The notes below the pieces were generated by a model. It saw only the letters and a list, made by a program, of their open reading frames with translations, did no database searches and was not told the DNA's origin. The translations under genes were made by a program, and so were the position numbers. Shown piece after piece: positions 1 to 8,537 of a DNA stretch of 64,000 bases. Location of the stretch: assembly GCF_017183135.1 (NCBI RefSeq), contig NZ_JADDXW010000007.1, positions 1 to 64,000 of the forward strand, in the 5' to 3' direction. How positions within the stretch are numbered: the stretch's first letter is position 1; the number at the start of each line of letters is the position of its first letter. Origin of the DNA: Aurantimonas marina (GTDB taxonomy: Bacteria > Pseudomonadota > Alphaproteobacteria > Rhizobiales > Rhizobiaceae).

Positions 1-35
1 GGAGAGCGGGTCGCAGCATCAATAAATTCGGTCGA

Positions 36-72
36 AAGGGCCGGCGGGAACTTTAAGTCCTCGCCGGCCCTT
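36..72. terminator. Terminator-like hairpin at the window's left edge
   Basis: An 11-bp perfect inverted repeat (AAGGGCCGGCG at 36-46, its complement at 62-72) encloses a 15-nt loop, and the right arm ends in TT. It lies just before the first gene and probably ends a transcript from outside the window. There is no long T-run, so the call is tentative. Confidence 0.5.
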
Positions 73-106
73 CCATGTCCGCGGACGGACAACAAGGAGC
101 GCGGTC

Positions 107-886
107 ATGCAACTGGAAGGCAATGTCGCCGTCATCACCGGCGCCGGCTCGGGTATCGGCAGGGAAATCGCCCTCGCCTTCGCGCGCAAAGGTGCCAGGA
201 TCGCGGTCTGTGACATCGATGTAGATGGGGCCGACGCGACCGTCGCCGAATTGGAAGCGGCCGGCGCCGAAGCGATGGCGGTGACGATGGACGTGACCGA
301 CGAGAGCGCCGTAAACGCCGGGGTCGATGACGTCGCGGCCCGATTCGGCCGCGTCGACACGATGGTCTCCAATGCCGGCATCCAGATCGTCCACCCGATC
401 GAGGACTTTCCCTATTCCGAGTTCCGCAAGCTGGTGGCGATCCATCTAGACGGGTCGTTCCTTTTGACCAAGGCCTGCGTGAAACACATGTATCCCCGGA
501 AATCCGGCGCGCTGATCTATATGGGCTCGGTCCACAGCCACGAAGCCTCGGCGCTGAAGTCGGCTTATGTCGCGGCCAAGCACGGCATTCTCGGGCTCTC
601 CCGGGTGATGGCCAAGGAGGGCGCCAGGCATGGGGTGCGGTCCAACACGATCTGTCCAGGCTTCGTGAAGACGCCGCTGGTGGAAAAGCAGATTCCCGAG
701 CAGGCGCGCGATCTCGGTATTTCCGAGCAGGAGGTCGTCGACCGGGTGATGCTCGGCGAGACCGTCGACCAGGAATTCACGACGATGGCGGATGTCGCCG
801 CGGTCGCCGTCTTCCTCGCCGGTTTCCCCTCGAACGCGTTGACCGGCCAGTCGATCGTGCCGAGCCATGGCTGGCACATGGCCTGA
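107..886 (+). CDS. bdhA: 3-hydroxybutyrate dehydrogenase (SDR family)
   Basis: This is a classical short-chain dehydrogenase/reductase of 259 residues, the usual length for NAD-dependent D-3-hydroxybutyrate dehydrogenase. That enzyme interconverts 3-hydroxybutyrate and acetoacetate in polyhydroxybutyrate and ketone-body use. Seen directly: the N-terminal NAD-binding TGAGSGIG motif, the NAG motif, a catalytic Ser in the MGSVHS stretch, and Tyr154-x3-Lys158 (YVAAK). The C-terminal GFVKTPLVEKQIPEQA stretch resembles known BdhA proteins and favours this function over other SDRs. An AAGGAG ribosome site precedes the ATG. The substrate is inferred from family resemblance. It is followed by a DUF3096 gene and another SDR, possibly as one unit. 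Confidence 0.85.
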   Translation: MQLEGNVAVITGAGSGIGREIALAFARKGARIAVCDIDVDGADATVAELEAAGAEAMAVTMDVTDESAVNAGVDDVAARFGRVDTMVSNAGIQIVHPIEDFPYSEFRKLVAIHLDGSFLLTKACVKHMYPRKSGALIYMGSVHSHEASALKSAYVAAKHGILGLSRVMAKEGARHGVRSNTICPGFVKTPLVEKQIPEQARDLGISEQEVVDRVMLGETVDQEFTTMADVAAVAVFLAGFPSNALTGQSIVPSHGWHMA

Positions 887-931
887 CGCGATTCGCGTCC
901 TATCTCTTTCGCCGGAAGAAGGAGTCTCCCC

Positions 932-1090
932 ATGGAAATCATCACCCTCCAGCCGATCGTCGCGCTGGTCGCCGGCATTTTGATCCTGATCATGCCGCGG
1001 CTGCTCAGCTACATCGTCGCGTTTTACCTGATCTTCGTCGGATTGACCGCGATGTTCCCGGACCTCTTGACCCGCTTCACGGCCGGTTGA
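932..1090 (+). CDS. DUF3096 small membrane protein
   Basis: The 52-residue protein starts MEIITLQPIVALVAGILIL and is almost wholly hydrophobic, with two predicted membrane spans separated by a short PRLLSYI turn. This matches my recollection of the DUF3096 family, tiny inner-membrane proteins of unknown function that are common in proteobacteria. A GAAGGAG ribosome site (916-922) lies 9 nt before the ATG. It sits 45 bp after bdhA and before the next SDR gene. No function can be assigned. Confidence 0.7.
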   Translation: MEIITLQPIVALVAGILILIMPRLLSYIVAFYLIFVGLTAMFPDLLTRFTAG

Positions 1091-1214
1091 GGTGCGAAAT
1101 CGGCGCCGGCCTCGGCGTTCAGGCAGGCCATCTGCGATGACGCCGCGAGCCTGACGGCCCGGACGGTGGAACGCCGCGGCCATTCCCCGCGAACTCACGC
1201 GAAAGGAGATCGTG

Positions 1215-2060
1215 ATGACCCATCCCATCATTGCCGAAGGCCGCGTCGCCGTCGTCACCGGCGGCGCCTCCGGTATCGGGCTGGCCGCAGCCAAGCGCTT
1301 CGCCGAAGCCGGCATGACGGTCTGTCTCGTCGACCGGGCGGCCGAGCGCCTGGCCGAAGCGAAGGAAGCGGTTGCGGCGCTGAGCCCGTCCGGCAGCGTG
1401 CTGACCTCGCACACCGACGTCGGCGATCGCGCGGCGGTCGAGGCGCTGGCGAAGAACCTGTTCGGGCGCTTCGGGACGGTTCATCTGCTCTTCGACAATG
1501 CCGGAATTCAGCCCGGCAGCGACATCTTCGGGCCGGTCGCCAATTGGGACGCGGTTCTGCGCGCCAATCTGCACGGGATCATCCATTTCGCCCAAATCTT
1601 CGGCGAGCGGATGGTTGCCGAGGGCGAGCCGGGGCTGATCGTCGTCACCGGCTCCAAGCAGGGCATCACCACGCCGCCGGGCGATCCCGCCTACAATGTC
1701 GCCAAGGCCGGGGTGAAGGCGTTCACCGAAGCGCTGCAGCATGATCTGCGCAACCGGGAGGGCTGCCGGATCGAGGCGCGCCTGATGATCCCCGGCTTCG
1801 TCTTCACCCCTCTGACCCAAAAGGGGCGCACCGGGAAACCCGAGGGAGCCTGGACCCCGGAGCAGACCGCCGATTTCATGCTGGAAAAGCTCGGCACCGA
1901 GGATTTCTACATCCTTTGCCCGGATGGCGAGGTGACCCGCGAGATGGACGAAAAGCGCATCGCCTGGGCGGCCGGCGACCTCGTCGAAAACCGCCCGCCG
2001 CTGTCGCGCTGGCACACGGACTGGGCCGAGAAGTTCAAGGCGTGGGCGAAAGGGACTTAG
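1215..2060 (+). CDS. SDR family NAD(P)-dependent oxidoreductase
   Basis: A 281-residue short-chain dehydrogenase with TGGASGIG cofactor-binding loop, DNAG motif, a Ser in VVTGSKQG and catalytic Tyr-x3-Lys (YNVAK), so the active site looks intact. The sequence does not reveal the substrate. The C-terminal part is longer than in minimal SDRs and is Trp-rich near the end ([14 protein letters not shown]). The start was placed at the ATG at 1215 because AAAGGAG (1202-1208) lies 6 nt upstream. An in-frame GTG directly before it (1212) is an alternative. The 3' end overlaps the convergent cobQ gene by 26 bp. Confidence 0.75.
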   Translation: MTHPIIAEGRVAVVTGGASGIGLAAAKRFAEAGMTVCLVDRAAERLAEAKEAVAALSPSGSVLTSHTDVGDRAAVEALAKNLFGRFGTVHLLFDNAGIQPGSDIFGPVANWDAVLRANLHGIIHFAQIFGERMVAEGEPGLIVVTGSKQGITTPPGDPAYNVAKAGVKAFTEALQHDLRNREGCRIEARLMIPGFVFTPLTQKGRTGKPEGAWTPEQTADFMLEKLGTEDFYILCPDGEVTREMDEKRIAWAAGDLVENRPPLSRWHTDWAEKFKAWAKGT

Positions 2061-3549
2061 GACGGTTAGCTGTGGCTTTCGCTATGGTCAGCAGCCCTTC
2101 CACATCCACCACCCGCTCCAGCGCGTCGGCGATTTCGTCCAGCGCGGCCTCGACACCGGCGCGGTAGCCGGGTCCGGCGGCCTCCAGCCCGAAGCGCGAC
2201 AGATAGCGCCGGCGCCAGTCGTCGGCGCCGAACAGCCCGTGTAGATAGGTCCCGAAGACGCGGCCGTCGGGCGATGTCGCGCCGTCCGGCTGCCCCTCGA
2301 TGAGGCACACCGGCCGGGCGCAGTCCGGGCCGCTCGTCCGTCCGAGATGGATCTCGTAGCCTTCCAGTGGCTCGCCGTCGGGGGTCGTCGCGCGGGCCTC
2401 GCGCACGGTCTTTTCCGGCTCCATCACGGTTTCGACGTCGAGGAGGCCGAGCCCCGCCGCCTCGCGCACCGGACCCTCGATGCCGTCCGGATCGCGGACG
2501 CGGCGCCCCAGCATCTGGTAGCCGCCGCACAGCCCGACGACATCGCCGCCGCGCGCGTGATGTTCGGCAAGGTCCCGGTCCCAGCCATTCGCCCGGAAGG
2601 CGGCGAGATCCGCGATGGTCGATTTCGAGCCCGGAACCAGCACCAGCGCCGCGTCGTTCGGCAGGCTTTCGCCGGGTCGTATGAACGCGACCGCGATATC
2701 CGGCTCGGCCTTCAGCGGATCGAGATCGTCGAAATTGGCGATCCGACCGAGCAAGGGAACGGCGATCTTGAGCTTGCCTGACCGGCCGCCGCGCGACAGG
2801 CGCTCCAGCGCGACGGAATCCTCGGCCGGCAGTTTCGCCGCCGCATTCAGATGCGGCACGACGCCGAAGGACGGCCAGCCGGTAAACCGGGTGATGGCGG
2901 CAAGCCCGTCGTCGAACAGCGAGACGTCGCCTCGGAACTTGTTGATCAAAAAGCCCGCCACCATCGCCCGGTCGTCTTCGCTAAGGATCGCATGGGTGCC
3001 GACGAGCGAGGCGATGACGCCGCCGCGATCGATATCGCCGACGAGGATCACAGGCACCTTCGCGGCTGTGGCGAATCCCATATTGGCGATGTCACCGGCC
3101 CTCAGATTGATCTCGGCCGGCGAGCCGGCGCCCTCGACGATAACGAGATCGGCCTCGGCCGACAGCGCCGCGAAGCTGTCGAGCACGTTCTGAAGGAGGG
3201 TCGGTTTCAGACGCTGGTAGTCGCGGCCCTTGGCCTCGCCGGCGACGCGGCCGCGCACCACGATCTGGCTGCCGGTCTCCGATTGCGGCTTGAGGAGAAC
3301 CGGGTTCATGTCGACGGTCGGCGGCGTGCCGCAGGCCAGCGCCTGCAGCCATTGCGCCCGGCCGATCTCGCCGAAATCCGCCGTGCCGGGAATGGCGGCA
3401 ACGGCCGCGTTGTTCGACATGTTCTGCGGCTTGAACGGGCGGACGGCGAGCCCGCGCCGGGCGAACAGCCGGCAGAGCCCGGCGACGAGCACCGTCTTGC
3501 CGACATCGGAGCCGGTGCCCTGCAGCATGATGGCGGCGGTCTGGCGCAT
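2035..3549 (-). CDS. cobQ: Cobyric acid synthase (adenosylcobyric acid synthase)
   Basis: CobQ amidates the b, d, e and g side chains of adenosylcobyrinic acid a,c-diamide, using glutamine and ATP, late in B12 synthesis. The 504-residue protein is of normal length. The N-terminal synthetase domain opens with the P-loop-like GTGSDVGKT. The C-terminal class-I glutamine amidotransferase domain has the nucleophile motif LCGGYQ and the later YLHGLF histidine. The start at 3549 was preferred over an upstream in-frame codon because a strong AGGAGGGG site directly precedes it. The gene runs opposite to most of the neighbouring cob genes. Its 3' end overlaps the SDR gene. Confidence 0.95.
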   Translation of the reverse strand: MRQTAAIMLQGTGSDVGKTVLVAGLCRLFARRGLAVRPFKPQNMSNNAAVAAIPGTADFGEIGRAQWLQALACGTPPTVDMNPVLLKPQSETGSQIVVRGRVAGEAKGRDYQRLKPTLLQNVLDSFAALSAEADLVIVEGAGSPAEINLRAGDIANMGFATAAKVPVILVGDIDRGGVIASLVGTHAILSEDDRAMVAGFLINKFRGDVSLFDDGLAAITRFTGWPSFGVVPHLNAAAKLPAEDSVALERLSRGGRSGKLKIAVPLLGRIANFDDLDPLKAEPDIAVAFIRPGESLPNDAALVLVPGSKSTIADLAAFRANGWDRDLAEHHARGGDVVGLCGGYQMLGRRVRDPDGIEGPVREAAGLGLLDVETVMEPEKTVREARATTPDGEPLEGYEIHLGRTSGPDCARPVCLIEGQPDGATSPDGRVFGTYLHGLFGADDWRRRYLSRFGLEAAGPGYRAGVEAALDEIADALERVVDVEGLLTIAKATANRPKSLSPTP

Positions 3550-3618
3550 GTTCCCCTCCTCGCCTGCCGCGCGGCCCAAGTCCAGTACCCGACCACAGCT
3601 TGATCGTCCCGGATGCCC

Positions 3619-3644
3619 GTATTACATTTGAGAAAACGTAATAC
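3619..3644. promoter_or_regulatory. Inverted repeat, likely antitoxin operator
   Basis: GTATTAC (3619-3625) and GTAATAC (3638-3644) are exact inverted repeats. The symmetry extends inward with one mismatch (GTATTACATTT against GTATTACGTTT). The element is AT-rich inside GC-rich DNA and lies 13 nt upstream of the antitoxin start. Phd/YefM antitoxins bind such palindromes to repress their own operon, so this is the probable autoregulatory site. Confidence 0.55.
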
Positions 3645-3657
3645 AGATGGGGCGGCC

Positions 3658-3909
3658 ATGCGGACCTTCGGCAGCCGCGAATTCAATCAGCAACATGGCC
3701 GCGTCAAGGATGCGGCGCGGAAGGCTCCCGTTCGCATCACCGAGCGCGGGGAGCCGGCCTTCGTCCTGATGTCCGAGGCGGAATACCGGCGGCTGTCGCG
3801 CCAGCGGCAGACGCTTCTCGACCTCCTGGCCGACCCTCGCCCCGAAGCCGATTTCGCGTTTTCCCCCGAACGCGTGGACATTATGAGCCGAGACATTGAC
3901 CTCGGCTAA
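3658..3909 (+). CDS. Phd/YefM-family antitoxin
   Basis: An 83-residue protein starting MRTFGSREFNQ. This resembles the N-terminal DNA-binding part of Phd/YefM antitoxins, which typically have a short N-terminal strand, R-x-F-N-x3-G...A pattern, then P-x-x-I-T-x-R-G-x-P and VLMS-x-x-E-Y. The acidic C-terminal tail would wrap the toxin. The start was moved to the ATG at 3658 (GGGGCGG site) because an upstream in-frame ATG would place the operator inside the gene. Its stop overlaps the toxin start by one base (TAATG), a normal antitoxin-first arrangement. It should neutralise the PIN toxin and repress the pair. Confidence 0.8.
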   Translation: MRTFGSREFNQQHGRVKDAARKAPVRITERGEPAFVLMSEAEYRRLSRQRQTLLDLLADPRPEADFAFSPERVDIMSRDIDLG

Positions 3910-4349
3910 TGCGCTATCTGTTCGACACCAACGTAATTTCCGACAGCCGGCGGCCTGAGCGGACCAACGATCATTTCAGGGGCTTCATCGCGGCAATCGC
4001 GCCGGAGGATTTCGGTGTGTCGGTCGTGACGATCCTCGAAATCGAATTCGGCATCCTGCGCCAGGAGAGGCGGGACGCGAACTTCGCGCGACTGCTGCGC
4101 GAATGGCTCGAAGCGCTGGTTCTGCCGCTGCTGGAAAACCGCGTCATCGACGTGACGCTGCCGATCGCGCGGCGCTGCGCGACACTTCCGACGCCGAACA
4201 GCGCGTCCACGAACGACGCGCTCATCGCGGCAACGGCGCTGGAGCTCCAGCTCCCTGTCGTCACCCGCAATATTGGCCATTTCGAACGATTCGGCGTCGA
4301 GATCATCGATCCGTGGCAGGCGGATCGCTCCGGTCCGCACCCGCGATAA
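3909..4349 (+). CDS. vapC: PIN-domain toxin (VapC-like ribonuclease)
   Basis: A 146-residue PIN-domain protein, the expected partner of the preceding Phd-type antitoxin. VapC toxins are Mg-dependent endoribonucleases that cut tRNA or rRNA loops. The acidic catalytic set is visible: Asp6 in FDTNVIS, Glu44 in ILEIEFG and Asp103 in TNDALIA, with Asn121 in the RNIGHF stretch. All are intact, so the toxin appears active. The pair sits between cobQ (opposite strand) and the cbiX leader. The target RNA cannot be read from the sequence. A 254-bp gene-free stretch with the cbiX leader follows. Confidence 0.85.
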   Translation: MRYLFDTNVISDSRRPERTNDHFRGFIAAIAPEDFGVSVVTILEIEFGILRQERRDANFARLLREWLEALVLPLLENRVIDVTLPIARRCATLPTPNSASTNDALIAATALELQLPVVTRNIGHFERFGVEIIDPWQADRSGPHPR

Positions 4350-4439
4350 GAGGCTTGCCGCAGGTGCCCGCTTCAATTTCCCGGCGTCGGGCGACCCCCG
4401 CTTTCGCAGACTCCGTTTGACCGTGTGGCTCTCCCGGTC

Positions 4440-4600
4440 TACGCGTTCCGTCGAAACTGACGGTGCCCGGTTACGGGCTGAAACACATTCCGGTGCGGCC
4501 GACCCAAGCAGGGGGCCAAGACGGAGCTGTCGGACCGAACCGCGCTCCGGATTCGCCGGGCGCGGCTCCTCCGGCGTCGGAACGAGATGAACGGAGGCCG
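4440..4600 (+). promoter_or_regulatory. Divergent cobalamin-riboswitch-like leader of cbiX
   Basis: The leader contains pieces recalling the cobalamin riboswitch core: ACGGTGCCCG with a GCCCG/CGGGC hairpin (4465-4478), then ATTCCGGTGCGG, then ACGGAGCTGTC (4521-4531). The usual CCGCAACTG segment and a clear B12 box are missing or degenerate. A 10-bp hairpin with one bulge follows (4540-4565). CCTCCG (4568-4573) is complementary to the ribosome site CGGAGG (4592-4597), a classic way to hide it. The position before the first B12 gene supports control by cobalamin. Identity is inferred, not certain. Confidence 0.45.
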
Positions 4601-4603
4601 ATC

Positions 4604-5752
4604 ATGAAGGCTCTGATGCTGTGCGGCCATGGTAGCCGCGACCAGGGCGCGATGACCGAGTTCGGCGGCTTGGCGGACAAGCTCCGCGCGCGCCTGCCGG
4701 ACTGGCATGTCGAACACGGCTATCTGGAATTCGCCAAGCCGGTCATTCGCGACGGCCTCGACCGCCTGCGGGAAAGCGGCGCGGACACCGTCCTGGCATT
4801 GCCGGGAATGCTGTTCGCCGCCGGTCACGCCAAGAACGACATTCCCTCGGTCCTCAACACCTATGCGGCCGCCAACGGACTTCGGATCGAATATGGCCGC
4901 GAGTTGGGCATCGATCCGAAGATGATCCGGGCCGCCGGCGATCGGATCCGGGAGTGTCTGCGGGCCGATGGCTGGCGCGAGGGCGAGCCGCTGCATGACA
5001 CCATGCTGGTCGTCGTCGGGCGCGGCGCCTCCGACCCCGACGCCAACTCCAACGTTTCCAAGGTCATGCGGATGCTGTGGGAAGGCCTCGGCTTCGGCTG
5101 GGGCGAGACCGCCTATTCGGGCGTCACCTTCCCGCTGGTGGAGCCGGGTCTCGACCACGCCGCGCGGCTCGGCTACCGGCGCATCGTCGTCTTCCCCTAT
5201 TTCCTGTTCACCGGCGTACTGGTGCGGCGCATCTACGATCAGACCGACAATGTCGCGGCCCGCCATCCCGAAATCCGCTTCCTCAAGGCCGGCTATCTCG
5301 CCGCTCATGATCTGGTCGTGGAAACCTTCGTCGATCGCCTGAACGAGATCCTCGAAGGCACCAACAACATGAACTGCCAGATGTGCAAATATCGCGAGCA
5401 GGTGCTGGGTTTCGAGGCGGAGGTCGGGCTCGCCCAGGAGAGCCATCACCATCACGTCGAGGGCGTCGGCTCCTCCGCTGACTGCACACTTTGCGACACG
5501 GTCTGCACCGGTGCCTGCCGCGCGGCGGCGCAGGAGCCAGACCACGGTCATCAAATCGCCCACGGTACCGGGCATGTCCACCATGACCATACGCATGAAG
5601 GAGGGCAGGCGCATCATCACGATCATGACCACGGCCATTCGCATGGCGACGCCGGCCATCACCACCACCCCTATCCGCAGGCCGACCATCCGCTTGGTCC
5701 GCGGTCTATGAAAGCCGGGACGATGCCGAGCGCGGCCGTGAGCAAGCCATGA
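4604..5752 (+). CDS. cbiX: Sirohydrochlorin cobaltochelatase with Cys- and His-rich tail
   Basis: CbiX inserts Co2+ into sirohydrochlorin, the entry step of the cobalt-early B12 route. The 382-residue protein is the long form. An N-terminal chelatase repeat begins MLCGHGSRDQGA, and a second repeat contains VVVGRGASDPDAN. A cysteine cluster follows (NCQMCKYRE, then CTLCDTVCTGAC), likely a metal or Fe-S site, and then a histidine-rich stretch (about 25 His within 50 residues) that probably stores metal. The ATG at 4604 has a CGGAGG site. Its stop overlaps the next start (ATGA), so translation is likely coupled. Confidence 0.9.
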   Translation: MKALMLCGHGSRDQGAMTEFGGLADKLRARLPDWHVEHGYLEFAKPVIRDGLDRLRESGADTVLALPGMLFAAGHAKNDIPSVLNTYAAANGLRIEYGRELGIDPKMIRAAGDRIRECLRADGWREGEPLHDTMLVVVGRGASDPDANSNVSKVMRMLWEGLGFGWGETAYSGVTFPLVEPGLDHAARLGYRRIVVFPYFLFTGVLVRRIYDQTDNVAARHPEIRFLKAGYLAAHDLVVETFVDRLNEILEGTNNMNCQMCKYREQVLGFEAEVGLAQESHHHHVEGVGSSADCTLCDTVCTGACRAAAQEPDHGHQIAHGTGHVHHDHTHEGGQAHHHDHDHGHSHGDAGHHHHPYPQADHPLGPRSMKAGTMPSAAVSKP

Positions 5753-7311
5753 AGCCGCTATTCGACCGCTACGCGATCGTCGACTGGTCCGCGTCCAACA
5801 CGCCGACCACCGGCAAGGATTCGATTTGGATCGCCTTTGCCGATCGCGACGGGGCCGAGACGCGCCTTCTCGAGACGGTGAACCCGTCGACGCGGGAAGC
5901 CGCGATGGCGAAATTGCGCCAGTTCTTCCGCGACGCCTTGGCCGAGGAGAAGCGCGTCTTCGCCGGCTTCGACTTTCCCTTCGGCTATCCGGCCGGCGCC
6001 ACCGGCGCGATCGCCGGCGCGCCGGGCTGGCAGGCGCTGTGGGGTTTTTTCGCCGATGCGCTCAAGGATCGCGACGACAATTTCACCAACCGTTTCGAAG
6101 TCGCCGGTCGGCTGAACCGCGAGGCCTTGGCCACGGCGCCGATGTATTGGGGCCGCCCGATGCATCAGGAGATTCCGGGCCTGCCGGTCGCCAAGCCCGA
6201 GCCCTATCCGACCGGGCTGGCCGAGCGGCGTCTCGCCGAGCGCCGGGCGGTCAAGGCCCAGCCGGTGTGGAAGCTCGCCTTTGCCGGCAGCGTCGGCAGC
6301 CAGGCGATCACCGGCATCGCTCGGCTGGAGCATCTCAGGCGTGATCCGGAATTCGCCGAGCATCTGGCCGTCTGGCCGTTCGAGACAGGCTTTGCCGAAA
6401 ATCTCGCCGCGACCATCGTGCTGGCGGAGATCTATCCTGGGCTGGTGCCGGTCGAGCAGGGCGAGAAATCCTGCCTCGACGAGGCGCAGGTCGAAACCCT
6501 CGCCGACATCTTCGCGCGCTTCGACGCGGAAGGGCGCCTCGGCGAGCTTTTGTCGGCGCCGGCCGATCTCTCCGAGGCCGAGTCCGCCGCCGTGTTGTCC
6601 GAGGAGGGCTGGATCGCGGGGCTCGGACATCGGCTGGGTGAGACCGCTGCCGAAGAGTCCGACCCTTATCTCGCCCCCGGCGCGCGCCTCTCCTACATCC
6701 GCAACCCGGCGGCGATCTACGCCGAAAGCTTCCGGCTGATCCGCCAGGAAGCGGATCTGTCGACCATTCCCGAGATCGGTCATGATCTGGCGATCCGCCT
6801 GGTCCACGCCTGCGGCATGCCGGACATTCTCGCCGATCTGGTTCTGTCCGACGGCGCGATCGAGGCAGGACGCGCGGCGCTCGAAAGCGGGGCGCCGATC
6901 CTGTGCGATGCCGAAATGGTGTCGCACGGTATCATCTCCGCCAAGCTGCCGCGCCAGAACAAGATCGTCTGCCGGCTCGGCGATCCGCGCACAAGGCGGA
7001 TCGCCGAGCGCGAGGGCACCACGCGCTCGGCCGCGCAGGTCGATCTGTGGACCGATCTGATGGAGGGGGCTGTGGTCGCGATCGGCAACGCGCCGACGGC
7101 GCTCTATCGCCTGCTGGAAAAGCTGGATGAAGGGGCGCCCCGTCCGGCTCTGATCATCGGCCTGCCGGTCGGTTTCGTCGGCGCGGCGGAATCGAAGGCC
7201 GAGCTCGCGCGCGACGTCCACGGCGTGCCCTTCGTGACGCTGACGGGGCGGCGCGGCGGCAGCGCCATGGCGGCGGCGGCGGTGAACGCGCTGGCAACCG
7301 GTCTCGACTGA
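5749..7311 (+). CDS. cobH: DUF429-like domain fused to precorrin-8X methylmutase (CobH/CbiC)
   Basis: The 520-residue protein is more than twice the usual CobH length. The C-terminal part, from about residue 314 (YIRNPAAIYAESF), is a complete CobH/CbiC domain, which moves a methyl from C11 to C12 to give hydrogenobyrinic or cobyrinic acid. The catalytic histidine region reads LVHACGMPD. The first 300 residues start YAIVDWSASN and look like a DUF429-type, RNase H-like fold of unknown role. No break separates the halves, so this is one fusion gene. It is coupled to cbiX by ATGA and lies 2 nt before cobL. Confidence 0.85.
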   Translation: MKPLFDRYAIVDWSASNTPTTGKDSIWIAFADRDGAETRLLETVNPSTREAAMAKLRQFFRDALAEEKRVFAGFDFPFGYPAGATGAIAGAPGWQALWGFFADALKDRDDNFTNRFEVAGRLNREALATAPMYWGRPMHQEIPGLPVAKPEPYPTGLAERRLAERRAVKAQPVWKLAFAGSVGSQAITGIARLEHLRRDPEFAEHLAVWPFETGFAENLAATIVLAEIYPGLVPVEQGEKSCLDEAQVETLADIFARFDAEGRLGELLSAPADLSEAESAAVLSEEGWIAGLGHRLGETAAEESDPYLAPGARLSYIRNPAAIYAESFRLIRQEADLSTIPEIGHDLAIRLVHACGMPDILADLVLSDGAIEAGRAALESGAPILCDAEMVSHGIISAKLPRQNKIVCRLGDPRTRRIAEREGTTRSAAQVDLWTDLMEGAVVAIGNAPTALYRLLEKLDEGAPRPALIIGLPVGFVGAAESKAELARDVHGVPFVTLTGRRGGSAMAAAAVNALATGLD

Positions 7312-7313
7312 CG

Positions 7314-8537
7314 ATGGCGGAGACGGCCGGGCCGTGGCTGACGGTGATCGGTATCGGGGACGGCGGCCTGACGACGCTCAACGACGAATCGCGCGCCGCG
7401 CTCGCTACGGCCGAGACCGTCTTCGGCGGCGAGCGGCATCTGGCGATGCTCGGGGATTCGCAGGCCCGGACCGTCGCCTGGGCCAAACCCTTCGCGGATT
7501 CGCTCGCGGCGCTGAAAACCTGCGCCGGCACGCCGACCGTGGTGCTCGCCACCGGCGACCCGATGTGGTTCGGCGTCGGCGCGACCCTGACGCGGCATTT
7601 TTCGCCTGAGGAGCTGCTTGTCATCCCGGCGCCGTCGGCGTTTCAGCTCGCGGCGGCCCGCCTGGTCTGGCCGCTGGCCGGCTGCCGCTGCCTGACGGTG
7701 CATGGCCGGCCGGTCGAGACCGTCAATCGCTATCTGGCGCCCTCGGTGCGGCTTTTGATCTATTCCGAGGATGCGTCGTCGCCGCAGGCTATCGCGCGGC
7801 TCCTGACCGGACGCGGCTTCGGGCCGAGTCGGCTCGTCGTGCTGGAGCATCTCGGCGGCGACCGCGAACGCGTCCGCGAGACCACCGCCGCCGGTTTCGA
7901 CCTCGCCGACATCGCCGATCTGAACACCGTCGCGGTCGAGTGCGTGGCCGGCCGGGCGGCGACGCCGCGACCGCTGGTGGCCGGGCTTTCGGACGACGCC
8001 TTCGTCAATGACGGCAAGATGACCAAGCGCGTGTTGCGGGCGCTCGCCGTCGTCGCGCTCGAACCGCTGCCGGGCCAGCTGCTCTGGGATGTCGGGGCTG
8101 GCTCTGGCTCGATCTCGATCGAATGGCTGCGCTCCGGCGCCGGCATGTCGGCCGTCGCGATCGAGCCGGTGGCCGAACGCCGGGCAATGATCGCCGAGAA
8201 CGCCGCCGCGCTGGGCGTGCCCGAACTCGCGATCGTCGGCGGCGAGGCACCGGCCGCCTTCGCGGGGCTGGCGCAGCCCGACGCGGTGTTCATCGGCGGC
8301 GGCCTCACCGACGGCGTATTCGACGCGGCCTGGGGCGCGCTGAAGCCGGGCGGCCGGATGGTCGCCCATGCGGTGACGCTGGAATCGGAAGCGATCCTGA
8401 TCGCGCTGCATGCCAGGCTGGGCGGGGAATTGATGCGGATCGGGGTCGAGCGGGCCGAAAAGGTGGGACCCTATCGCGGCTTCAAGCCGGCGATGCCGGT
8501 CGTTCACTGGCACGTCACCAGGGGCGATGCTCCATGA
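7314..8537 (+). CDS. cobL: Precorrin-6Y C5,15-methyltransferase (decarboxylating), CbiE-CbiT fusion
   Basis: CobL methylates C5 and C15 of the corrin ring with SAM and decarboxylates the C12 acetate side chain. The 407 residues comprise an N-terminal tetrapyrrole-methylase domain (CbiE, starts TVIGIGDGG, about residues 10-200) and a C-terminal Rossmann methyltransferase (CbiT, from about residue 225, SAM motif WDVGAGSGSISIEW). Both are full length. It lies 2 nt after the CobH fusion and overlaps cobI by ATGA, so it belongs to the same translationally coupled operon. Confidence 0.95.
   Translation: MAETAGPWLTVIGIGDGGLTTLNDESRAALATAETVFGGERHLAMLGDSQARTVAWAKPFADSLAALKTCAGTPTVVLATGDPMWFGVGATLTRHFSPEELLVIPAPSAFQLAAARLVWPLAGCRCLTVHGRPVETVNRYLAPSVRLLIYSEDASSPQAIARLLTGRGFGPSRLVVLEHLGGDRERVRETTAAGFDLADIADLNTVAVECVAGRAATPRPLVAGLSDDAFVNDGKMTKRVLRALAVVALEPLPGQLLWDVGAGSGSISIEWLRSGAGMSAVAIEPVAERRAMIAENAAALGVPELAIVGGEAPAAFAGLAQPDAVFIGGGLTDGVFDAAWGALKPGGRMVAHAVTLESEAILIALHARLGGELMRIGVERAEKVGPYRGFKPAMPVVHWHVTRGDAP

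Noticed and set aside
4463-4603. N-terminal extension of cbiX to an upstream ATG
   Set aside because: The added 47 residues are not CbiX-like, and the stretch holds the structured leader and the true ribosome site.
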